A stretch of DNA of 5,837 nt. Source: Nostoc cf. edaphicum LEGE 07299 (GTDB lineage Bacteria; Cyanobacteriota; Cyanobacteriia; Cyanobacteriales; Nostocaceae). Every line of letters starts with the position of its first letter. The first letter of the stretch is position 1. The notes under the pieces were generated by a model that was not told the DNA's origin, did not search any database, and was given only the letters and a program-made list of their open reading frames with translations. Location: contig NZ_JADEXF010000272.1 of NCBI RefSeq assembly GCF_015207245.1, positions 1 through 5,837 on the forward strand, written 5' to 3'. Both the position numbers and the translations under genes were made by a program. Shown here piece by piece: positions 1 through 4,912 of the stretch.

Positions 1-3
1 GGC

Positions 4-22
4 AAGGGGGGATTAAGGGGGG
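4..22. repeat. G-rich direct repeat, cut by window edge
   Basis: Two copies of AAGGGGGG (4-11 and 15-22) are separated by ATT, giving an 11-base period. G-rich runs of this style are frequent between genes in Nostocales. The element may extend to the left of the window, so its full size is unknown. No function can be read from it. Confidence 0.4.
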
Positions 23-56
23 TAATTCGACTTCTGTGTACACGGTAGCTAACTCT

Positions 57-65
57 GGGGAGGAG
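57..65 (+). promoter_or_regulatory. Shine-Dalgarno that favours the GTG start at 72
   Basis: GGGGAGGAG ends six bases before the GTG at 72 and is a much better match to the anti-SD than anything before the alternative starts at 36 or 99. This is the only argument for the 72 start. Cyanobacterial genes often lack an SD, so ATG 99 is not excluded. Confidence 0.5.
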
Positions 66-71
66 TTATTT

Positions 72-578
72 GTGAGTTCCAAAAATTTGTTAGAAATTAT
101 GCTGACAGAAAAACATATCATTATTAGAGAAGGCACAATCAAAGAAGACTCACTGATTGCAAAACACTTTTACCAAATGTGGCTAGATATTGGTGTTGAT
201 GAGAGTAATATTATTCTGGAGTGGGAGAATATTACCCTCCAATTTATAGAAGAAGCGCGTCGAGATTTGTTTTATAAGGCTTTTATTGCAGAGATTGATA
301 ATAAAGTTGTGGGTTCTGTAAGTTGTCAAATGTTTGCAGGTTTATACCCGAATGTTTTCAAAGATGAATATCGCAAGTTTGGATATATTTGGGGCGTTTA
401 TGTCGAACAGCCTTACCGCAGACGAGGCATTGCTAAATCCTTAACTAATAGAGCAATTGAATATTTAAAAGCGATCGGTTGCACGCGAGTGCTTCTTAAC
501 GCCTCGCCATTGGGTAAACCAGTTTACTCCAGCCTCGGTTTCTCTGAAGGGAATGTAATGCAATTAGATTTGATTTAA
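72..578 (+). CDS. GNAT-family N-acetyltransferase
   Basis: Predicted cytosolic GNAT enzyme that would transfer an acetyl group from acetyl-CoA to an amine; the substrate cannot be told. Counted from the GTG at 72 (168 aa), the acetyl-CoA pyrophosphate-binding motif R-x-x-G-x-A lies at about residues 116-121 (RRRGIA) after the beta strand IWGVYVEQPY. A typical GNAT end follows (LNASPLGKPVYSSLGF, the 'Y-x-x-x-GF' pattern). No signal peptide or membrane segment is seen. Start choice: GTG 72 has a strong Shine-Dalgarno GGGGAGGAG (57-65) at good spacing. An in-frame ATG at 99 starts just before the fold (IIIREGT) and is a real alternative; GTG 36 lacks a ribosome site. It appears monocistronic, with a hairpin right after the stop. 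The family is sure, the exact start is not. Confidence 0.88.
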   Translation: MSSKNLLEIMLTEKHIIIREGTIKEDSLIAKHFYQMWLDIGVDESNIILEWENITLQFIEEARRDLFYKAFIAEIDNKVVGSVSCQMFAGLYPNVFKDEYRKFGYIWGVYVEQPYRRRGIAKSLTNRAIEYLKAIGCTRVLLNASPLGKPVYSSLGFSEGNVMQLDLI

Positions 579-585
579 CCAAACA

Positions 586-603
586 GAATTCAGAAATGAA
601 TTC
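586..603. terminator. Perfect 7-bp hairpin with GAAA loop after the acetyltransferase gene
   Basis: GAATTCA (586-592), loop GAAA, TGAATTC (597-603) form a perfect stem with a GNRA-type tetraloop, starting eight bases after the stop codon. There is no T-run after it, so it is not a classical intrinsic terminator. It could be a 3'-end-protecting structure or part of a dispersed repeat. The rest of the gap up to 808 shows only the promoter candidate below. Confidence 0.35.
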
Positions 604-749
604 GTGTAACTAGCGGATGAATAAACCTAAATCTGATAGGATAAGTTTCTCGCTCAAGAAGCATCCGTGTTTGCTCATATTCGGATTTGTACAACAGGTC
701 AAGTTTATTAGTTGATTATGAATATTGTTTACTTTTTTAGATTTTTCGA

Positions 750-777
750 TTGACTTGTATGGATAAAACTTTATTCT
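750..777 (+). promoter_or_regulatory. Candidate sigma-70-type promoter for the SnoaL-like gene
   Basis: TTGACT (750-755, five of six to consensus) and TATTCT (772-777, four of six) are separated by 16 bases. The start point would be near 784, leaving a leader of about 25 bases before the ATG at 809. No clear Shine-Dalgarno precedes that ATG. Confidence 0.4.
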
Positions 778-808
778 GAGAAACGATGTTTATAATCAGT
801 CAGCTTGT

Positions 809-1489
809 ATGAGTAGCGAAAAGACAACAGAATTGCCACTCTGGGTACAAGATAGAGATATAGTTATTGCTCATGATGAAGAAGTACAGTGGCGAGAAGG
901 AAAACGCCCTGATTATTCATATACCAATGAATTTCTTCATCAAGAGAGTAAATTTCAGCATCCAGAAGGTTCTTTAGAAGCGATCGCTCAAAACTTAGTC
1001 CGCACTTTTGAGATGGAAGCTTCTAATAAATCTAATCCTCAACAGTGGCTTTCGATTGTTACTGATAAGTTTAAGATGAGTACCAATGGTGGACAAGAAT
1101 TCACTGCTCAGGATGTTGCAGATGAAGGTACTTATAATCTGTTTTTGGGTAAAACTGAGCAATATGACTCTGAAACAGAAACCTTTGAATCTTCATTTCA
1201 AGTTTTTCATACAGCCTTCCCCAATGGCTTCCTTTGGGAATTAACAGAAGTCCTTTCGGGTCCGCCTAATGTTACCTTTAAGTGGCGACATTGGGGAACA
1301 TTTAATGGTTCCTATAAGGACTATGTACCTACAGGTGAAACAATCGAAATCGTCGGAGTTAGTATTGCTCGCGTTACTGATGATTTGAAGATTGAGTCTC
1401 TAGAGCATTATTTTGATAATAATGTCTTTCTTCAGAAATTAACGGCAGGTGGTTGTCCTTTCCATTCTCAAAATCAAAACAGTCACTAA
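809..1489 (+). CDS. SnoaL/NTF2-like protein resembling plant 'pathogen-related protein'
   Basis: A 226-aa soluble protein. From about residue 27 to 210 it follows the pattern I know from plant (barley-type) 'pathogen-related protein', a SnoaL-like (NTF2-fold) family: W..GKRPDY near 28-36, an EGSLEAIAQNLVRTFEMEASNK helix at 53-74, STNGG at 91-95, TFESSF..FHTAFPNG at 125-140, SGPP..TFKWRHWG at 150-163 and YKDYVPTGE at 169-177. SnoaL-like proteins form an alpha+beta barrel with a ligand pocket; some are cyclases or isomerases, but no reaction is established here. The tail is GGCPFHSQ (214-221). A CPFH motif is seen at the ends of some haem proteins, so haem or metal contact is possible but unproven. 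No signal peptide or membrane segment is seen. HIP1 lies in the coding sequence at 980-987. It stands alone, with no functional link to its neighbours. Confidence 0.85.
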   Translation: MSSEKTTELPLWVQDRDIVIAHDEEVQWREGKRPDYSYTNEFLHQESKFQHPEGSLEAIAQNLVRTFEMEASNKSNPQQWLSIVTDKFKMSTNGGQEFTAQDVADEGTYNLFLGKTEQYDSETETFESSFQVFHTAFPNGFLWELTEVLSGPPNVTFKWRHWGTFNGSYKDYVPTGETIEIVGVSIARVTDDLKIESLEHYFDNNVFLQKLTAGGCPFHSQNQNSH

Positions 1490-1521
1490 TTTTCATTTAG
1501 TTATAGTCATCTAATAGTACG

Positions 1522-1564
1522 CTCGATCAGCGCTCTTAGTAAACAGCAGTGAGCGCCGATCGAG
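1522..1564. repeat. Inverted repeat, 14-bp arms with one mismatch
   Basis: Left arm CTCGATCAGCGCTC (1522-1535) and right arm GAGCGCCGATCGAG (1551-1564) pair at 13 of 14 positions around a 15-base loop. It sits 33 bases after the SnoaL-like stop codon. No T-run follows on either strand, so a classical intrinsic terminator is unlikely. A strong hairpin in the transcript or a small mobile/dispersed element fits better. Confidence 0.6.
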
Positions 1565-1576
1565 TGATTATAATCA
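1565..1576. repeat. Perfect 12-bp palindrome
   Basis: TGATTATAATCA is its own reverse complement and directly abuts the right arm of the preceding inverted repeat. It could be an operator half-site pair or part of the same compound element. There is no nearby start codon of a convincing gene for it to regulate. Confidence 0.4.
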
Positions 1577-1634
1577 TCGAAAGTCTGCAATATAAGAGAA
1601 TGCAGAGAAATTTAAATAAATCGGAAAATGCCGT

Positions 1635-2086
1635 TTATGGTATTGGTGTTTGCACATTAGTAGCTGATGTATTAACTGAAGGTGTAAACCCAGCCAGTTT
1701 ACCCAACTTCTGGGGTACAAAGTCCGTTTCTTTGCTACCTTGAATCTCAGATAAGTAGCAATCTCGCACCGCCAACAACAAGCCTTTGATGGCATCTGGT
1801 GCGCCTGTTTTAACTAAATCGTCTGCCTTTTTGAAAAAAGCCGATCGCCATTTGCCATCGTTATTGCCATACAATTCGATTAAATACCAACCTGCAAGAT
1901 ACTCAGCTAAAGGGTCAAGACAGAAACGGATTTTGTCTTTGGCAGAACCGATAGTTTGAATCAGGTGCAGGCGCTTTTCCAGATAATTGAGGTGTGCTTC
2001 GAGGTCATCAATACCCAGAGTTGTTGGTCTTCATCCTCAGCCATGGCCCATCCAGCGATTCGACACGCTAAACTGGTTTTTACAAG
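1635..2086 (-). pseudogene. Decayed NACHT-type NTPase remnant (P-loop piece joined to C-terminal piece)
   Basis: On the minus strand two pieces of one family lie in different frames. The first, about 2086-2015, reads VKTSLACRIAGWAMAEDED, matching the segment from the Walker A lysine onward in cyanobacterial NACHT NTPases; the glycines expected before K are gone (FTFLVKTS). The second, about 2030-1635, reads LGIDDLEAHLNYLEKRL, then FCLDPLAEYLAGWYLIELYG, then GAPDAIKGLLLAVRDCYL and QKLGKLAG before a stop. This is the helical C-terminal region of the same proteins as I remember them. Several hundred residues that should lie between are missing, and the frame changes near 2015-2030. No sensible start remains. 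NACHT proteins are STAND-type ATPases used in signalling and, in some bacteria, antiphage defence. This copy cannot work. The exact right-hand limit is uncertain. Confidence 0.7.
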
Positions 2087-2268
2087 GAAGGTAAATATTG
2101 ATGGTGCAATTACAAAATACAATTGCGGTTTACCACATCGGTAGTCGTCGCCAGAAAAGGCTATTACACCTGAACGCTTACGGCATTTATGGGATGGTTA
2201 GTTACTGATTGAGAAAGCAATGCTGTTAAAATCTAGATAAGAATATTAATTATATAGAGCTAGAAAAT
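2087..2268. other. Gap with no assignable gene before parD
   Basis: I recognise nothing here. The minus-strand frame of the NACHT fragment stays open without a start up to 2197, but its residues (SGDDYRCGKPQLYFVIAPS) do not look like the family. On the plus strand a 35-residue ORF (2101-2208) starts with ATG nine bases after AAGGAAGG (2084-2091); it is too short to judge. The last 60 bases are AT-rich and probably carry the parDE promoter (weak candidates TTGAGA at 2209-2214 and TAGATA at 2234-2239, 19-base spacing). Confidence 0.3.
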
Positions 2269-2526
2269 ATGTACATCCAAATTAAACCAGAACTAGAGCA
2301 ATTTATTCAGGCACAGCTTGCAAGTGGTAGATTTACTAATGCAGATAATGTCATCAATGAAGCCTTGAAACTGTTACAAGAAAGAGAGCAGCGACTTGAA
2401 GAATTACGGCAAAAGATTGCTGTAGGAACTGAACAAATTGCTAAGGGACAAGTAACTGACGGCGAAGTTGTATTTGTCAAATTACAAGAAAAGATTCGTT
2501 TAATTGCTGAGGAGTCCGCTGAATGA
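2269..2526 (+). CDS. parD: ParD-family antitoxin (type II toxin-antitoxin)
   Basis: An 85-aa protein. Residues 1-40 fit a ribbon-helix-helix DNA-binding domain: the strand YIQIKPELEQF, helices around residues 8-18 and 24-38, and the family signature ASGRFTNADNVINEALKLLQERE. The charged C-terminal half (about 41-85, EQRLEELRQKI...) is the usual flexible part that wraps and neutralises the toxin. ParD dimers normally bind the operon promoter and repress it together with the toxin. The stop overlaps the toxin start by ATGA (2523-2526), so the two are translationally coupled, antitoxin first, as is usual for parDE. The ribosome site is weak (TAGAGC region). Length and sequence look intact. The partner is frameshifted, so this could now be an orphan antitoxin that still represses or neutralises related toxins elsewhere. 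Confidence 0.88.
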   Translation: MYIQIKPELEQFIQAQLASGRFTNADNVINEALKLLQEREQRLEELRQKIAVGTEQIAKGQVTDGEVVFVKLQEKIRLIAEESAE

Positions 2527-2815
2527 GTAATTATTCATTTTCAGATGCAGCAATTCGAGATTTAGATGAAATTTGTGAATATATTGCTCGGAGTAGCCCA
2601 AAAGCAGCTAGTAAGCTTTTTGATGACATTCGCTCCAAATGTAAATTAGTAGCGAGTTTCCCCAATATGGGAAAAGCTATGGAAGGCTTGTACCAAATCT
2701 GCGCGGTTTTGTTGTGGATGATTACATTATATTTTACTATCAAAGAGAAGACGGAATTAGTATTACTCGTGTTGCCAGTGGTTATCAAGATTTAGAATCT
2801 TTGTTCGTAGATTGA
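2523..2815 (+). pseudogene. parE: ParE-family toxin interrupted by a -1 frameshift
   Basis: The first 51 residues (MSNYSFSDAAIRDLDEICEY...FPNMGK) are a typical ParE/RelE-superfamily N-terminus with its two helices. In frame, translation then runs into AMEGLYQICAV..., which is foreign to the family, and stops at 2795. Reading one base back after AAA 2673-2675 gives SYGRLVPNLRGF, VVDDYIIFYYQRED, GISITRVASGYQDLESLF and a stop at 2813-2815. That is the proper ParE core and end, 97 aa in all. The restored protein would be a toxin of the ParE fold (classically acting on DNA gyrase) neutralised by the upstream ParD. The break lies at G-GGA-AAA (2669-2675), a canonical -1 slippery heptamer. Three readings remain: a one-base loss from an A run, a sequencing error, or true programmed frameshifting. 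Confidence 0.85.
2669..2675 (+). promoter_or_regulatory. Slippery heptamer G GGA AAA at the toxin frame break
   Basis: In the zero frame the codons are ATG GGA AAA GCT, so the heptamer has the X-XXY-YYZ form. A -1 slip gives GGG AAA AGC TAT and continues precisely into the ParE consensus. I see no Shine-Dalgarno-like stimulator upstream and no strong stem or pseudoknot in the 40 bases after it, so active recoding is only a possibility. Confidence 0.35.
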
Positions 2816-2824
2816 TAATTATTA

Positions 2825-2853
2825 GCGATGTCTACGACGGGCTACGCCTACGC
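2825..2853. repeat. Short dispersed repeat, Nostocales type
   Basis: The stretch runs from GCGATGTCTACGACGG to CTACGCCTACGC and contains CTACG three times (2832, 2842, 2848). Sequences of this form recur in great numbers between genes of Nostoc-like genomes and are thought to be small mobile repeats. The identification is from memory of the sequence style, not a search. It sits between the toxin stop and the 3' end of the minus-strand acetyltransferase. Confidence 0.5.
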
Positions 2854-2874
2854 ACTTATTTCCCCCCGCTTTGC

Positions 2875-3312
2875 TCAAGCTTGATTAGCATTGGGATTTA
2901 AACGCATCATGATTTTCTCTGGTTCTGTCAAATTTTTAAATCCATAACGGCGATAAAGTCCATGAGCGTCTTTTGTGCCTAACATCCATCTTTGAACATC
3001 TTGCAATTCTGGATATTCCAAAATATATTCTACAAACCATTTTCCTAAACCCTGTCCTCGATAAGGTTCCAAAATAAAAACATCTTTTAACAATGCAGAA
3101 GTTGCATAATCCGTGATGACTCTCGCAAAGCCAACTTGTTGATTATCTTCATAAAGTCCAAAACATAAAGAATTTTGTATTGACTTTTCCACAGTAGCTA
3201 ATGGAATGTTTTCAGCCCAATAGGAGGTTTGCAAAAAATCATGAATCATTTGAATATCTAATTTATATTTATCGGTGTTGATGTAAAATCGATGTTTTAA
3301 TTCTTCATTCAT
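2875..3312 (-). CDS. GNAT-family N-acetyltransferase, small single-domain
   Basis: A 145-aa cytosolic enzyme predicted to acetylate an amine from acetyl-CoA. The substrate is unknown. The first helices (residues 21-45, with SYWAENIPLATVEKSIQNS) are typical of a compact GNAT subfamily. The central strands CFGLYEDNQQVGFARVITDYATSA and LLKDVFILEPY lead into the acetyl-CoA motif R85-G-Q-G88-L-G90, followed by the motif-A helix. W109-x-x-G112-T-K-D-A-H-G-L-Y120-x-x-Y-GF125 is the usual C-terminal motif. It is complete. The ATG at 3312 is the natural start, with only a weak AGCGAG just upstream. It is convergent with the parDE pair and divergent from recQ; the 154 bases to the recQ ATG must hold both promoters. 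It is not closely similar to the other acetyltransferase in this window, so it is not a recent duplicate. Confidence 0.9.
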   Translation of the reverse strand: MNEELKHRFYINTDKYKLDIQMIHDFLQTSYWAENIPLATVEKSIQNSLCFGLYEDNQQVGFARVITDYATSALLKDVFILEPYRGQGLGKWFVEYILEYPELQDVQRWMLGTKDAHGLYRRYGFKNLTEPEKIMMRLNPNANQA

Positions 3313-3441
3313 CTCGCTACATCTTTTATTTAATAGGTTGAAAAATTATAGTTCATTCTTGGGGTCAGTGCTTTGTAGTGTCAAATGATGAAATTACTGA
3401 ACCATTAGCTGGATAACAGAGGCTATATTCAGCATTCAATG

Positions 3442-3455
3442 ATATGCGTGCATAT
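3442..3455. promoter_or_regulatory. Palindrome upstream of recQ, possible operator
   Basis: ATATGC-GT-GCATAT is a perfect dyad with 6-bp arms, ending 11 bases before the recQ ATG. Its position would suit a repressor site or a leader hairpin that masks translation initiation. No Shine-Dalgarno is visible between it and the ATG. I do not recognise the site. Confidence 0.3.
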
Positions 3456-3466
3456 AGTTATTGATT

Positions 3467-4912
3467 ATGAATCAGCCTACAACAAAATCTTGGCAAGAAG
3501 TCCGTGCTGCTTTCAAACAAATCTGGGGTTATGAAGATTTCCGTCCACCACAGGGAGAAATTGTCAGCAGTTTGTTAGCACAAAAAGATGCGCTGATTAT
3601 TATGCCTACAGGTGGCGGGAAGTCGATTTGTTTTCAACTTCCCGCACTGCTACAAACAGGATTAACCTTGGTAGTTTCGCCTTTGGTGGCGTTGATGGAA
3701 AACCAAGTTCAGGAATTACTACAAAGCCACCAAAAAGCAGCACTTTTGCATAGTGAATTATCTTCATCTCAACGCCGTGCAACGCTGCAAGCTTTAGAAC
3801 GTCAACAGCTAAGGTTACTTTATTTATCGCCCGAAACTTTGCTCAGTACGCCAGTGTGGGAAAGATTATGTCACCCGCAATTGCAAATTAATGGTTTGAT
3901 TTTAGATGAAGCTCATTGTTTAGTGCAGTGGGGTGATACTTTTCGCCCAGCTTATCGCAGATTAGGGGCGGTGCGTCCGGCATTGCTCAAATCAAAACCA
4001 CCAGGAACAAAAATCAGTATCGCCGCTTTTACTGCGACTGCTGACCCCTCAGCCCAAAAAATTATTCAAACAGTTTTACAATTACAGCAACCAGAGATTT
4101 TCCGCTTGAATCCTTACCGTCCGAACTTGCATCCCACTGTTCGCATTGCTTGGACACCACGGGGTAGGAAACAACAATTATTAAAGTTTATTCAAAATAG
4201 ACCGCAACAATCGGGATTAGTTTATGTTCGCACTCGAAGAGATAGCGAAGATTTAGCCGAATGGTTAGCAGAGATGGGTTACGCTACAGCTAGCTATCAT
4301 GCGGGATTGGGTGCAATAGAACGCCGTGAAGTAGAAGCAAGCTGGTTAAGTGGCAAAATTCCCTTTGTGGTTTGCACCTGTGCGTTTGGCATGGGGATAA
4401 ATAAATCAGATGTTCGCTGGGTTGCCCACTTTCACGCGCCACATCTGCTATCTGAATATGTGCAAGAAATTGGCCGCGCTGGAAGGGATGGGAAACCAGC
4501 AGAAGCGTTAACGTTGGTGAGTGAACCTACGGGGTGGTTAGATTCAGGGGATAAGCAAAGACAGGAGTTTTTTCAAGAACAAATGCGATCGCAACAACAA
4601 ATAGCGCAGCAACTTGTGAAAAAATTACCAAAACAGGGAGAAGTGAATGCAGTAACTCGACAATTTCCCGAAGGTGCAACGGCGCTAGCTTTACTCCATA
4701 GCAACGGTCAGCTAAACTGGCTTGATCCTTTCCATTACACCATTGGGCAAAAAGCGGGAAATCAGCCACCAACGCAATTACACGCCGCTAAACAAATGCA
4801 GCAATACCTAACAACTAAGCAGTGTCGTTGGCAGTTTTTGTTAAATGCTTTTGGTTTTGACAAAGAAGCAGTTAACCTGCGTTGTGGATATTGCGATAAT
4901 TGCCGTCAATGA
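3467..4912 (+). CDS. recQ: Short RecQ-family ATP-dependent DNA helicase
   Basis: A 481-aa 3'-5' superfamily-2 DNA helicase, expected to unwind recombination and replication intermediates. Seen in order: motif 0 FRPPQ (25-29), Walker A MPTGGGKS (46-53), SPLVALMENQ (71-80), DEAH box (147-150) followed by an aromatic-rich loop QWGDTFRP, motif III FTATAD (188-193), motif IV around LVYVRTRRDSE (251-261), motif V CAFGMGINKSDV (305-316) and motif VI QEIGRAGRDG (333-342). Zinc-type cysteines are C453, C473, C476 and C479, ending CGYCDNCRQ at the C-terminus. There is no HRDC domain and no RQC winged helix after the zinc cluster. Instead about 110 residues separate motif VI from C453, including ALALLHSNGQLNWLDPFHYTI (406-426), which may be a winged-helix-like insert. 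ATG 3467 is preferred to the in-frame TTG at 3461. The stop lies inside the first bases of a tandem array. HIP1 is at 4585-4592. Confidence 0.93.
   Translation: MNQPTTKSWQEVRAAFKQIWGYEDFRPPQGEIVSSLLAQKDALIIMPTGGGKSICFQLPALLQTGLTLVVSPLVALMENQVQELLQSHQKAALLHSELSSSQRRATLQALERQQLRLLYLSPETLLSTPVWERLCHPQLQINGLILDEAHCLVQWGDTFRPAYRRLGAVRPALLKSKPPGTKISIAAFTATADPSAQKIIQTVLQLQQPEIFRLNPYRPNLHPTVRIAWTPRGRKQQLLKFIQNRPQQSGLVYVRTRRDSEDLAEWLAEMGYATASYHAGLGAIERREVEASWLSGKIPFVVCTCAFGMGINKSDVRWVAHFHAPHLLSEYVQEIGRAGRDGKPAEALTLVSEPTGWLDSGDKQRQEFFQEQMRSQQQIAQQLVKKLPKQGEVNAVTRQFPEGATALALLHSNGQLNWLDPFHYTIGQKAGNQPPTQLHAAKQMQQYLTTKQCRWQFLLNAFGFDKEAVNLRCGYCDNCRQ

Noticed and set aside
4..22. G-quadruplex
   Set aside because: Only two G6 runs are visible in the window. 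Four tracts would be needed unless each run is split, and the left side is cut off.
1549..1743. Plus-strand ORF of 64 aa
   Set aside because: It lies antisense to the recognisable NACHT remnant and its composition shows no family features.
1956..2144. Plus-strand ORF of 62 aa
   Set aside because: It overlaps the NACHT relic on the opposite strand, has no ribosome site, and makes no sense as a protein.
4527..4772. Minus-strand ORF inside recQ
   Set aside because: It is a shadow of the helicase frame, which is supported by motifs throughout.
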